Shown here: one piece after another, positions 16,907 through 25,657 of the stretch | How positions within the stretch are numbered: position 1 is the stretch's first letter | Layout of the letters: each line of letters starts with the position of its first letter | Source of the DNA: Achromobacter dolens | GTDB lineage: Bacteria; Pseudomonadota; Gammaproteobacteria; Burkholderiales; Burkholderiaceae_B | Direction of reading: 5' to 3' | NCBI RefSeq assembly: GCF_902859745.1 | Contig: NZ_CADIJW010000017.1 | Location: 38,366 to 102,365 of the forward strand | DNA: 64,000 nucleotides | Notes under the pieces: generated by a model | Told to the model about the DNA's origin: nothing | Seen by the model: only the letters and a program-made list of their open reading frames with translations | Database searches by the model: none | Made by a program: the position numbers and the translations under genes

Positions 16907-18853
16907 ATGCTGACTGTCCCGACGCCCGTGGAATCCGACCTGGCGGCGCTGCCGCGCATCTGGGCCGTGGGCGTGGCGCGCATCGCCCGCACCTTCGCCC
17001 AGATCCTGCCCAGTTATGCCCAGCGCGGCGAATTCAAGCTGATCGAGGCCGGTTTCGACGCGGCCGCCAGCGTCATCAACGAGGCCGCGCGCCAGGGCCG
17101 CGTCGACGTGGTGGTGGCCGCCGGCCTGAACGGCAGCTATCTGCGGCGCCACGTCACGGTGCCGGTGGTGCAGGTCAAGATCAGCGGCTTCGAGGTCATG
17201 AACGCGCTGGCCACCGCACGCCGGATCTCGCCGCGCGTGGCCCTGCTGGGCCAGCACGCGCAGTATCCCGAGCTGCAGACCTTCATGCAGACCTTCGCCG
17301 TCGACATCCTGGTGCGCACTTACCGCGACCAGGACGACGCGCTGGCGCAGGCCAAGCAGCTCAAGGACGAAGGCATCGAGGTCCTGGTCGGTTCGGGCCT
17401 GATCGTCGACTACGCCGAGCGCATGGGACTGGCCGGCGTGCTGGTGTATTCGCTGGCCACGGTGGCCGCGTGCATCGAGGACGCCATCGAGATCACGCGC
17501 CTGCAACGCGTCGAGTCGGGCCGGCGCGACTACCTGAACGCCGTGCTGGCCAATCTCGACGAGGGCGTGGCCGCCGTTGACGCCGCCGGCCGCGTGCAGG
17601 CGCTCAATCCCGCCGTCGAACGCCTGCTGGGCATCACCGCCGCCGGCCTGGCCGGACGGCGGCTGGAGGAAATATCGCCGGCGCTGTCGCTGGACGAGGT
17701 GCTGCGCACAGGCAAGCGCGAAGCCGAATCGGTGCATCGGCTCGGCGGCAAGATGGTGGTGGTGAACCGCATTCCGCTGGCCAGCGGCGCCGGCCTGTCG
17801 GGCGCGGTGCTGACCTTGCAGGAAGCCGGCGCCATCCACCGCGCCGACCGCAGCCTGCGCACGCGGGCCCGCACCCCAGTGCGCACCGTGCGCTACACGC
17901 TGGACGACCTGCACGGCCAGTCCGCCCCGTTGGCAAAGGCCCGCATGCTCGGCCTGCGCTACGCCCGGGTCGATTCGACCGTGCTGATCGGCGGCGAAAG
18001 CGGCACCGGCAAGGAAGTCATGGCCCAGGGCATCCACCAGGCCAGCGCGCGCCATCATTTCCCCTTCATCGCGGTCAACTGCGCCTCGCTGCCCGAAACC
18101 CTGCTGGAAAGCGAGCTGTTCGGCTACGAGGACGGCGCCTTCAGCGGCGCGCGCCGCGGCGGCAAGCCCGGGCTGTTCGAGGCGGCCCACAACGGCACGC
18201 TGTTCCTGGACGAGATCGGCGACATGCCGCCGGCGTTGCAGATCCGCCTGCTCCGCGTGCTGCAGGAGCGGCAGGTGATGCCCGTGGGCGGCAGCGAACC
18301 GGTGCCCGTCAATGTGCGCATCATGGCTGCCACTCATCGCGACCTGGCGGCCATGGTGGCGGCCGGCGCGTTCCGCCAGGATCTCTTTTTCCGCCTGAAC
18401 ATCCTGCGCATCGACATGCCGACACTGCGCGAGCGCCGCGACGACATCTGGCTGCTGGCGCAGCACCTGTACCAGCGGGTGCGGCAGAACCTGGGCCTGG
18501 CCGGCGAGCCGCCGTTGCCCGAAGCCTTGCGCGACGCGTTGCTGGCGCACGACTGGCCCGGCAACATCCGCGAACTGGAGAACGTGCTGGAACGCCTGGC
18601 GGTGTTCCTGGCGGAAATGCCCGAGACACCGCTCGACCCGGAAGTGCGGCGCATCCTGGCCGACGTGGCGCCGGAACTGACGCGAGGCGCCGCCCACTCG
18701 GAGCCGGGCGACCTGGCCTCGCACGGCCGGCGCCAGCAGGCGGCGCATGTGCGCGAGGTGCTGACCCGCTGCGGCGGCGACCGGCGCAAGGCCTGCGAAC
18801 AGTTGGGAATCAGCCCGACCACGCTGTGGCGGTGGTTGCGCACGGGCGCTTGA
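16907..18853 (+). CDS. prpR: PrpR-type sigma54-dependent transcriptional activator
   Basis: From ATG 16907 the protein has 648 residues. The order is a PrpR N-terminal sensor domain (about 15-195), a PAS domain (about 207-310), an AAA+ domain with Walker [10 protein letters not shown] at 362-370 and Walker [11 protein letters not shown], and a C-terminal Fis-type helix-turn-helix ([16 protein letters not shown]). The sigma54-contact loop reads GAFSGA (410-415) instead of GAFTGA. An earlier TTG at 16847 lies inside the upstream dyad and is rejected. Known PrpR proteins respond to 2-methylcitrate. Here it should activate the divergent prpB operon. Confidence 0.9.
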   Translation: MLTVPTPVESDLAALPRIWAVGVARIARTFAQILPSYAQRGEFKLIEAGFDAAASVINEAARQGRVDVVVAAGLNGSYLRRHVTVPVVQVKISGFEVMNALATARRISPRVALLGQHAQYPELQTFMQTFAVDILVRTYRDQDDALAQAKQLKDEGIEVLVGSGLIVDYAERMGLAGVLVYSLATVAACIEDAIEITRLQRVESGRRDYLNAVLANLDEGVAAVDAAGRVQALNPAVERLLGITAAGLAGRRLEEISPALSLDEVLRTGKREAESVHRLGGKMVVVNRIPLASGAGLSGAVLTLQEAGAIHRADRSLRTRARTPVRTVRYTLDDLHGQSAPLAKARMLGLRYARVDSTVLIGGESGTGKEVMAQGIHQASARHHFPFIAVNCASLPETLLESELFGYEDGAFSGARRGGKPGLFEAAHNGTLFLDEIGDMPPALQIRLLRVLQERQVMPVGGSEPVPVNVRIMAATHRDLAAMVAAGAFRQDLFFRLNILRIDMPTLRERRDDIWLLAQHLYQRVRQNLGLAGEPPLPEALRDALLAHDWPGNIRELENVLERLAVFLAEMPETPLDPEVRRILADVAPELTRGAAHSEPGDLASHGRRQQAAHVREVLTRCGGDRRKACEQLGISPTTLWRWLRTGA

Positions 18854-18854
18854 C

Positions 18855-19814
18855 TCATTTCGACGACAGCTTGAGCCCTTCGGCGACCTTGCCCAGTGCG
18901 GCATACTCCCGCTCGATCTGCGCGCGGAAGGCGTCGCCCGTCACGATGGCGATCTGTTCGCCCGCATCCTCGACAAAGCTGCGCGTCGCCGCGGATTGCG
19001 CCGCGGCGGTGAATGCCCGCTCCAGCGCCCGCACGCGCTCGGGCGGCGTATTCCTGGGCGCCAGAATGCCGCGCCACAGCAGCGTCTGTTCCTCACCCAG
19101 GCCCAGTTCGTTCAGGCTGGTGGCTTGCGGCAGCGCCGCCACTTTGTCGGCCGAGGTCAATTGGAGGCATTTGACCTTGCCGCTCTTCACGTAGGGCAGC
19201 ACCGGGGGAATGGATCCCACATACATGTCGATGTGCCCGCCCAGCAACGCCAGCAGGGTGTCGCCAGCCCCTTTGTAGGGAATGTCGCGTTGATGGATGT
19301 CCTGGCGGTTGAAGATCCGTTGCGCCGCCAACTGTCCCGGGCCGCCCGCGCCATCGGTGCCGAACGTATAGCGATTCGGCGCCTTGCGCAGCAACTGCAT
19401 CAGTTGCTTGCCGTCGTCCGCGGCGAAGTCGTGCTGCACGCACATGACGTAGGGCGCGCTGGTCAACTGGGCAACGGCAATGTAGTCCTTGGGCGTGTAG
19501 GAAACCGGCGTGGTGTGCGGCGCCACCGTCACCGGCCCCAGCCAGACCCCGGCGATCGTGTTGCCGTCGGGCGCGGCGCGCACCATCTGCGTGACGCCGA
19601 TGCTGCCGCCGGCGCCGCCCACGTTGACCACCACCACCGGCGCGCCCAGATGCGGTTCGGCGTCCTTGGCCAACATGCGGAAGAAGCCGTCGGTGCCGCC
19701 TCCCGCCGTGGTGGGAACGATCAGGCGGATCGGCTCGGCGGCAAGGGCGCCGCCCGCGATCAGCGAGCCAAGGGCCAGGGCAAACGCCCGGGCGGTGAAG
19801 GAAAAACGGGGCAT
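18855..19814 (-). CDS. Bug/TctC-family periplasmic solute receptor
   Basis: The 319-residue protein has a signal peptide (ARAFALALGSLIAGGALAAE) and Bug motifs (IRLIVPTTAGGGTDGFFR, NVGGAGGSIGVTQMV, LAPRNTPPERVRALE). Its stop is 1 bp from the convergent prpR stop. It lies 66 bp downstream of the LigI-like amidohydrolase and is probably cotranscribed with it, so it likely binds a carboxylated substrate, lactone or acid handled by that enzyme (inference). No TctAB membrane partners are nearby. Confidence 0.88.
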   Translation of the reverse strand: MPRFSFTARAFALALGSLIAGGALAAEPIRLIVPTTAGGGTDGFFRMLAKDAEPHLGAPVVVVNVGGAGGSIGVTQMVRAAPDGNTIAGVWLGPVTVAPHTTPVSYTPKDYIAVAQLTSAPYVMCVQHDFAADDGKQLMQLLRKAPNRYTFGTDGAGGPGQLAAQRIFNRQDIHQRDIPYKGAGDTLLALLGGHIDMYVGSIPPVLPYVKSGKVKCLQLTSADKVAALPQATSLNELGLGEEQTLLWRGILAPRNTPPERVRALERAFTAAAQSAATRSFVEDAGEQIAIVTGDAFRAQIEREYAALGKVAEGLKLSSK

Positions 19815-19880
19815 GGCGGTCTCCTGAGGTGGCGCCGCCTGAAAGCCGGCGCCACGGGTCGTTGATTGTTATGGGAAAAA

Positions 19881-20690
19881 TCAGCCTTCAAAATCGAACA
19901 GCAGCTTCGGGGTATCGCGCAGGATGATGTCGCGCGGGCCCGGGTCGGGCAGCCAATCGCCCAGCCAGTCCAGGCAGCGCCCGTAGTCGACCTCGCTCTC
20001 GTGCGATACCCACGGCCAATCCGTGCCCCAGAGCAGGCGCTGCGCGCCGGCTTCGCGCAGCAGCAGGGCGCTCAACGCCGCCGCATCCTGGCCCGCCAGA
20101 CGGTAGGGCGCGGACAGCTTGATCCAGGTCTGGCCTTGGGCAAGCGCTTCGCGCAACAGGCCCAGCGTCGGAAATCCCGGCGTCAGGCCGCCAAAATGGT
20201 CCAGGACCAGCCGCACGCCGCTGGCCAGGATCGGAGGGAGCACCGCGGCCAGATGCTCGCCTTCGACATAGACCTCGACGTGCATGCCGCGCTCGCGCAA
20301 CCTTGGATAAAGGGCGCGGTAGGCGCGGCTGCCGCTGTCTGGCAGGGGCCGGCGGCGCAACCAGTTCAGGCGCACGCCGCGCACGCCATGGGCGTACAGC
20401 ATGTCCAGCTCCGCGTCGCCGATCTCAGGCTCGACGAGGGCGGTGCCGCGCAGGCGGCCGCCCGCGACCTGCAATGACCGCAGCAACAGGCCGTTGTCGC
20501 TGCCGTAGAAGCTGGGCGCGGTCAGGACGCCATAGCGGATGCCGTGGGCGTCCAGGACTCGCAGGTACTCATCGACTTCGGCATTGTGCAAGGGCGCCGA
20601 ATGGCGGCCGGCAACCAGAGGCAGATCGGTGCGCAGGACGTGGGCGTGGCAGTCCGCGGCGCCAGCGGGAAGATTGAGCGGGGGTGTCAT
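19881..20690 (-). CDS. Amidohydrolase-2 family hydrolase (LigI / 2-pyrone-4,6-dicarboxylate lactonase-like)
   Basis: This 269-residue TIM-barrel hydrolase starts at ATG 20690, which has AGGA 8 bp upstream. The ATG at 20699 overlaps a dyad and has no RBS. The first metal motif is DCHAHV near residue 13; LDHFGG and GTDWPW mark the later barrel strands. Family members open lactones such as 2-pyrone-4,6-dicarboxylate or hydrolyse related ring compounds. Pairing with a Bug receptor and a divergent LysR regulator suggests a small dedicated uptake-hydrolysis unit. The substrate is unknown. Confidence 0.85.
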   Translation of the reverse strand: MTPPLNLPAGAADCHAHVLRTDLPLVAGRHSAPLHNAEVDEYLRVLDAHGIRYGVLTAPSFYGSDNGLLLRSLQVAGGRLRGTALVEPEIGDAELDMLYAHGVRGVRLNWLRRRPLPDSGSRAYRALYPRLRERGMHVEVYVEGEHLAAVLPPILASGVRLVLDHFGGLTPGFPTLGLLREALAQGQTWIKLSAPYRLAGQDAAALSALLLREAGAQRLLWGTDWPWVSHESEVDYGRCLDWLGDWLPDPGPRDIILRDTPKLLFDFEG

Positions 20691-20697
20691 GCACGGC

Positions 20698-20713
20698 ATC
20701 CTATCAATAGGAT
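20698..20713. promoter_or_regulatory. Perfect dyad in the amidohydrolase-LysR intergenic region
   Basis: ATCCTAT-CA-ATAGGAT has 7-bp perfect arms and lies immediately upstream of the amidohydrolase start, 50 bp before the LysR start. The form resembles ATC-N9/10-GAT boxes of LysR regulators. It is a likely operator for the divergent LysR protein (inference). Confidence 0.5.
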
Positions 20714-20762
20714 TTACTTTCTTCTAATTAAAGTTCCTGGCGGTTATGTATAAAATTTCCTG

Positions 20763-21665
20763 ATGAGACGATTTTCCATTCCCCAGATGGAGGCCCTGCT
20801 GGCGATCGCCCGGCTGGGTTCCTTCCAGGCGGCCGCCGAGCACATGAATGTGACCCAGCCGACCATTTCCCTGCGCATCCGCGAACTGGAATCGGCGCTG
20901 GGCGTACGCCTGTTCGAGCGCGAGGGCAGGCGAGCAGTGCTGACAGCGGAAGGGGTGCTGGCGCGGCGCTACGCCGAGCAGGCAGTCGGCGTGCTCGATG
21001 AACTGGAAACCCGCCTGCGCACCGGCGACCCCTTACAGGGCCGGCTGCGGGTGGGCGCGTCGGAAACCATGGCGATGGCGTGCCTGCCGGCCATCGTCCG
21101 GCAACTCGAACAGCGCTATCCGCGCCTGCAGGTCGAACTGACCATCGCCAACAGTCTGGTGCTCAGCGAGCGCCTGAACACCAACCAGCTCGATATCGCC
21201 TTTCTCATCGACGCCGGCGTCAGCCATCATTTGCAGGTTGAACCGCTGGCCTGGGCCGAGGTGGCCTGGATCGGGCTGGACCCGCGCCCGCGGTTGCGGG
21301 CAGTGGACCTGGCCGCGCAGAAATTATTCGTGGTGCCGCCGCCGTCCCCGCTGCACCAGGTAGTGGCCGCCTGGTGCAGCCAGGAACGCACGCCATTGCC
21401 GGAATTCAGCACCTGCACAAGCGTGGCCATCATCGTCGGACTGATAACCGCCGGCGTCGGCATGAGTGCGCTGCCGGTCAGCGTGATGGCCGATGCGCTG
21501 GCCAGAGGCACCGTGGTGCGCTACGAACAGGAGCGGCCGTTCGCTCCGCTGCGATTGTGCGCGGCATATCCGCGGGTGGCCGACATGGCCGGGCTGGACG
21601 CCGTGGTTCGTATCGCAAGGCAGGAACTGGCGCAGGCGCCGTATTTTTCGGTGATCGAGGCTTGA
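20763..21665 (+). CDS. LysR-family transcriptional regulator
   Basis: The 300-residue LysR protein has an N-terminal winged HTH (ARLGSFQAAAEHMNVTQPTISLRIRELESALGVRLFER at about 15-52), a linker helix, and an effector domain starting at GRLRVGASETMAMACLP. It is divergent from the amidohydrolase-Bug pair across 63-72 bp that hold a 16-bp dyad, and is likely their activator. The start ATG is at 20763; its 5' region is A+T-rich with only a weak RBS. Confidence 0.92.
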   Translation: MRRFSIPQMEALLAIARLGSFQAAAEHMNVTQPTISLRIRELESALGVRLFEREGRRAVLTAEGVLARRYAEQAVGVLDELETRLRTGDPLQGRLRVGASETMAMACLPAIVRQLEQRYPRLQVELTIANSLVLSERLNTNQLDIAFLIDAGVSHHLQVEPLAWAEVAWIGLDPRPRLRAVDLAAQKLFVVPPPSPLHQVVAAWCSQERTPLPEFSTCTSVAIIVGLITAGVGMSALPVSVMADALARGTVVRYEQERPFAPLRLCAAYPRVADMAGLDAVVRIARQELAQAPYFSVIEA

Positions 21666-21732
21666 AATCGGGAAAGGCGCGGCGGTTGGACGGGATGGGA
21701 ATGCACGCCGCTGTGGGTCTCGTCGTAATGCG

Positions 21733-21748
21733 CATAATGTATATTATG
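21733..21748. promoter_or_regulatory. Orphan operator-like palindrome
   Basis: CATAAT-GTAT-ATTATG is a perfect 6-bp-arm dyad in a short A+T-rich stretch between the 3' ends of the LysR gene and the convergent HEAT-like gene. It resembles a repressor operator, but no gene starts next to it. It may be a remnant of a lost gene or simply a weak terminator element. Confidence 0.3.
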
Positions 21749-21816
21749 TAAAGTAAGATTATCTCCTCGGACCGCCGCGGCAGGAATCGCCGCGCCCCTA
21801 TTTTGAACTGAGGCGA

Positions 21817-23022
21817 TCACCGTCCCTGCAGCCGGACGAGCGCGGCCGAGAGGTCATCGCTCGCCTGGCCAGGCGCGGCATGGTCGAGCGTCTGCCTCAG
21901 CGGCGCGACGGCGGCCTGGCCCGTCCGAAGCAGCATTGCCTGCACGGATGACCGCAGCATCGGATCGTCACTGCGCAGCCGCGCGTCGATCGCCGCCTCG
22001 ATCACCGCCGATGCAATTTCAGCCGGCAAAGGCCAAGATTCACCCACCACCGCCGCCATCATCGTCGCCTTGTCCACGAGCCGTGTGGCGTCGGCCTCCC
22101 CTTTGATCGAGCCCGCAAGATACAGCAGCCCGGCCGGGCCGCTCTGCGCGAGCGTGCGCCACACGACCCTGGAGGACGTGTTGGAGCGCGATACGGCATC
22201 GATCATCGCCTGTGCGATGGCGTCATCGGGCTTGGGAAAGCCGCCGAGCGTGACGATGAGGTGTTCACGCGCTTCATCGGAGGGAGCCCTTTCCAGTGCC
22301 AAGATCAGCTCGCGCACGATATCGCGATAGCCTGTGGACCCTGGCCCCAGCGTCTGGGCGATCTGGATGCGGACAGCGGGCGATGTTGATGCCGCGCTGG
22401 CGGCATCGAGTTTCAGGCGCACGTCGTCCGGCAAGGGCAGGCCTGCGGCGATCTGCGCCAGATCTCCCAGCGTTCTTTCATCCCGCGTGTCGCGGATGGC
22501 CTGAAAAACGGTCTCGGACGCGCCTCGAGTCGCGGTCCATAGCGCCGTCCGCGTTGAAGCACGATCCGGCTCCGCCTGCGCCTGCCGCAAATGCGCGAGC
22601 AAGGGGCCTGCCATGGCGGCGCGTCCAGGCGCGTCGGCCACGGCGAGAATCCTGGCCACCGCGTTCATGCGCGGCTGCGGGACATTGCCGGCCATGTCCC
22701 GCGCCATGGCCTGTATCAACGCGTCGGACAGGCCGACGCCGCCTTGACGGCGTTGCGAGAGAAACGGCGCCGTCCAGAGCTGTTCGGCCAATGCCTGCGC
22801 GGCCTGGGTTTTCTCGCCTTCGTCCTGCGCGGCCACATAGCGGCGCGCGATCTCAGCAAACCTGCGCTGGTGCTCCGCCGACAGTTCCTCGCGCGGCGGG
22901 GACTGCCGGGGCGGGTCCGGAAGACCGGCCGCGGCGGCTCCGGCGGCCGTCAATCCCAAGATGGCTGACAGCCCGAATGGCCGCAATGCCGGGCCGCATG
23001 CCCGCCACGCCGGTCGCCGCAC
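21817..23022 (-). CDS. Exported helical-repeat (HEAT-like) protein of unknown function
   Basis: The 401-residue product starts at a GTG (23022); no in-frame ATG exists upstream before a stop. The N-terminus looks like a signal peptide (ALRPFGLSAILGLTAAGAAAAG). The rest is almost entirely alpha-helical by composition. Repeating amphipathic segments (for example MARDMAGNVPQPRMNAVARIL, IVRELILALERAPSDEAREHL, MLRSSVQAMLLRTGQAAVAPL) suggest an alpha-solenoid of HEAT type. I do not recognise the family. It is the third of three leftward hypothetical genes between 21.8 and 24.8 kb. Confidence 0.7.
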   Translation of the reverse strand: MRRPAWRACGPALRPFGLSAILGLTAAGAAAAGLPDPPRQSPPREELSAEHQRRFAEIARRYVAAQDEGEKTQAAQALAEQLWTAPFLSQRRQGGVGLSDALIQAMARDMAGNVPQPRMNAVARILAVADAPGRAAMAGPLLAHLRQAQAEPDRASTRTALWTATRGASETVFQAIRDTRDERTLGDLAQIAAGLPLPDDVRLKLDAASAASTSPAVRIQIAQTLGPGSTGYRDIVRELILALERAPSDEAREHLIVTLGGFPKPDDAIAQAMIDAVSRSNTSSRVVWRTLAQSGPAGLLYLAGSIKGEADATRLVDKATMMAAVVGESWPLPAEIASAVIEAAIDARLRSDDPMLRSSVQAMLLRTGQAAVAPLRQTLDHAAPGQASDDLSAALVRLQGR

Positions 23023-23184
23023 GGCGAGCCTGCGCAGGTTGTGTGCCCATTGCCAAAGCGTGTTGATAGGTCAGGCTCCGTATTCAGGTAAGGACGCTGG
23101 TCACGCTTCCGGGTGGATACCCAGTGCGGCGAGAGTCCGTATATTAGCCGGCGCTCCTGGCGGTCGCCGGTCGCGCTACGGCAC

Positions 23185-23490
23185 TCAGCCCGGATGGAAC
23201 TTGTACAGCGCGCATGCCAGAAAACCCGCTGCCAGCGCGAGATGGATGGCAATCCCCTGCCGGCCTTGCAGGATCGACGCGGGCCGTCTTGCGCGGATCG
23301 CCCAGGCGAGCAAGCCGGAATGCGCCAGCAGCAGGCCGACCGGCCACAGCGCCAGGTAAAGCAGCACCCCGAGCGGGTCGGGGCCATAGCCGTCGCCATG
23401 GCGCGGCGCTTCATAGACGGCGGCGGCGACTGTCCAAACCGCGAGCGTCAGCAGGCTCACAATGAAACTTATCCGGTAGTACAGAAACAA
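23185..23490 (-). CDS. Small hypothetical membrane protein
   Basis: The 101-residue protein starts with TTG at 23490, which has AGGGG 5 bp upstream and no ATG alternative. It has three or four hydrophobic helices (FIVSLLTLAVWTVAAAVYE, LGVLLYLALWPVGLLLAHSGLLAW, IHLALAAGFLACALY). No catalytic motif is visible. It lies between two other hypothetical exported or membrane genes on the same strand and may be cotranscribed with them. Function unknown. Confidence 0.6.
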   Translation of the reverse strand: MFLYYRISFIVSLLTLAVWTVAAAVYEAPRHGDGYGPDPLGVLLYLALWPVGLLLAHSGLLAWAIRARRPASILQGRQGIAIHLALAAGFLACALYKFHPG

Positions 23491-23557
23491 GGGATCCCCT
23501 TTGTTTTTGTGAAAGCGTCATCGCTCCGGTCATCGCGCTCATGCAAGCGTTCTCGAC

Positions 23558-24784
23558 TCAATTTCCCAGCAGCCGCACCGTCTGCGGGTTGTAGCCGGCA
23601 TAGGCGCCGGCGCCGCAGGCGACGACCGCTCGCGCTTGCGGCGGCACGCCGGTGGCGCGCACGGCCAGCTCGCCGCCACGCAGCCGGAATTCCCGGAACC
23701 GCTCCGCGGCCACCGAGCCATCCGGCAGGAAATACAGCCGCACCCGTGGCAGCCCCTTGTCCGGATCCGCCTGGCTCGCGGCGCTGAAAGTGGGCACCAC
23801 CGCCCTCGCCTCGTGCCAGCGCGAGGGATCTTCCAGCGTCTGCCAGCGCACGCGCAGCGGCTGTTCCAGGTCCAGCATGGCCGGGCTCCCGCCCCGTCCC
23901 GGGTCGCAGGGTTCGCCGGCCTGGCTGCGCGCTGCCTGGCCGCCCAGGTCCAGCGTCTGGCCATTGATTTCCAGGCGGGCGATTGCCTGCGTCGTGTAGT
24001 TGTCGAGGCTGACTATCGTCAGTCCCGGGGGGCGCGCGGCTGTCATGGCCTCCTCGGTCGTGCCGGCAAAGCGCTCGATGGTCGGCGCGACCTCGACGTG
24101 GTCGGCGTAATGGAAGTACTGATAGATCAGCAGCGCCGCCTCGCCGTAGGCGAATGCCGGCAGCAGCTTGTCCAGATCGGGCGCGGGCAGGCGCCGCAGA
24201 GGCAGGGAATCGCCGGCATTGCCATCCTGCGAGGAATACGCATAGCGCTCGATGTCTGGCTTCAGGTGCGCGCCGGCGTAGGGAAAGGTGCCAGCCGCCA
24301 CCAGGTTCGCGCCGGGATAGCGGCGAAAGCGCGAGAACCGGTCGTTTTGCGCCGAAGCGGGTTCCATGTAAGGCGAGCCGCCGCCATCGTTCGAAGATGC
24401 GGCGCGATAGTCCAGCCAGAGCGTGCGGCCGCTGAAGTTGACGTGGTTTTCAGTGATGGCCGGGTTGGCATCGCGGAAACGGTCGGCGCCCGCCCGGCGC
24501 ACGGTGTCGTCCACCGGCACGATCAGCAGCGCCAGCAGCGAGGGCAGGAACAGCAACGCGTGGACCCGGCCGGGCACCTTGCCGCGATCCCGCACCAGGT
24601 ACGCGACCCAGGTCAGCGCCAATACGATGGCCAGCGGGCCGCCGTACAGAATGCCGTACGACAGCAGCGCCGCCATGCCCCAGCCGAGGTTGTCGCTGAA
24701 GACGGCGAGCAGGCCAAGCGAGGCCAGCAGCGTCGCCAGCGCGAACGACACGATGATGCCAAACAGATAGTTCGTGGTCTTCAA
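23558..24784 (-). CDS. Hypothetical membrane-anchored protein
   Basis: From a TTG at 24784 (GAGG about 9 bp upstream) the protein has 408 residues; a TTG at 24862 would add 26 residues rich in Pro and Arg. Three hydrophobic helices occur in the first 90 residues (YLFGIIVSFALATLLASLGLL, GMAALLSYGILYGGPLAIVLALTWVAY, HALLFLPSLLALLIV). A soluble domain of about 300 residues follows and is predicted to be outside the membrane. It contains two late cysteines and no motif I recognise. It heads the three-gene hypothetical block. Confidence 0.65.
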   Translation of the reverse strand: MKTTNYLFGIIVSFALATLLASLGLLAVFSDNLGWGMAALLSYGILYGGPLAIVLALTWVAYLVRDRGKVPGRVHALLFLPSLLALLIVPVDDTVRRAGADRFRDANPAITENHVNFSGRTLWLDYRAASSNDGGGSPYMEPASAQNDRFSRFRRYPGANLVAAGTFPYAGAHLKPDIERYAYSSQDGNAGDSLPLRRLPAPDLDKLLPAFAYGEAALLIYQYFHYADHVEVAPTIERFAGTTEEAMTAARPPGLTIVSLDNYTTQAIARLEINGQTLDLGGQAARSQAGEPCDPGRGGSPAMLDLEQPLRVRWQTLEDPSRWHEARAVVPTFSAASQADPDKGLPRVRLYFLPDGSVAAERFREFRLRGGELAVRATGVPPQARAVVACGAGAYAGYNPQTVRLLGN

Positions 24785-24925
24785 TCGATCAGGCCTCGTC
24801 GGACTGCCCTGGCATGGGCGGCGGGGTCTTGGGGATGCGGCATGGGGATCCGGCCCCGGCAACGATAACAGAGGCCCGGATCTTGCCAGGACGAACCCCT
24901 CTAAGGCGTGCCGCGGGCGACCGGG

Positions 24926-25555
24926 TCAGGCCGGGTCGGCGCGTCCATCGGGCCAGGGATCGGCCCATGCCGGCAGGCGCGCCAGGCCATCGAGCCATTG
25001 CACGATGTTCGGGAACGGCGCCATCGGCATGGCGGATGTTCGCCAGTACGCCGCCATCGACGCGAGTTGGAAGTCGGCGATCGTCAGCCGGCCGCACGCG
25101 AAGTGATCGCGCCGCTGCAGATGCGTGTCCAGCACCGCCGCGTACCGGTTGAAATCCTTGCCCTTGCCCGCCAGTTGGCTCTCGTCCGGCGGCCCGATGC
25201 CGAAGGTGGGTTTGACGATGTGCTCGAAGTAGTACGGCGACACCGCCTGTGCCCAGTGGCAATCGTTCCACGACAGCCAGCGCAGCACCTCGATCTGTTC
25301 CCGCGCATCGGTCGGCCACATGTCCGAGCCGGCCTTGACGCACAGGTAGGCCATGATCGCCGACGATTCCCACAGCCGGTAATCGCCGTCCACCAGGGCT
25401 GGCGCCTTCATGTTGGGATTGATGGCGGCGTAGTCGGGGCGTCGCAGCGCGCCCGCCATCAGGTCCATCTCGACGAGTTCGGCCTCGATACCCAGGTGCT
25501 TGACCAGGGCCAGGACACGCCGTGGCGCCTGCGCCTGGATCCAATAGATCTGCAT
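24926..25555 (-). CDS. Glutathione S-transferase family protein
   Basis: The 209-residue protein has an N-terminal thioredoxin-like domain (MQIYWIQAQAPRRVLALVKHLGIEAELVEMDLMAG; cis-Pro in MKAPALVDGDYRLWESSAIMAYL) and a helical C-terminal domain with the conserved LTIADFQLASM helix-capping motif (about 162-172). It probably conjugates glutathione to electrophiles or acts as a reductase. It is 102 bp downstream of the TetR gene on the same strand, so it could be a target of that repressor, but this is not certain. Confidence 0.88.
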   Translation of the reverse strand: MQIYWIQAQAPRRVLALVKHLGIEAELVEMDLMAGALRRPDYAAINPNMKAPALVDGDYRLWESSAIMAYLCVKAGSDMWPTDAREQIEVLRWLSWNDCHWAQAVSPYYFEHIVKPTFGIGPPDESQLAGKGKDFNRYAAVLDTHLQRRDHFACGRLTIADFQLASMAAYWRTSAMPMAPFPNIVQWLDGLARLPAWADPWPDGRADPA

Positions 25556-25657
25556 GGGTTGCTCCTCCGGGGTGTCGATAGGGTCACGACTTGCGAAACA
25601 CCATACCCACGCGGCCGGCCTGGCGTCAAAGGACGTTGCATTGGGACACGGCCAACT

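Noticed and set aside
16732-16992. N-terminal extension of PrpB into the intergenic region
   Set aside because: It would cover the sigma54 promoter and the start of prpR; the ATG at 16731 has GGAG upstream and gives the normal family length.
22296-23066. Plus-strand frame opposite the HEAT-like gene
   Set aside because: It is Arg/Pro/Ala-rich with no RBS or domain. The reverse-strand gene has a signal peptide and helical pattern.
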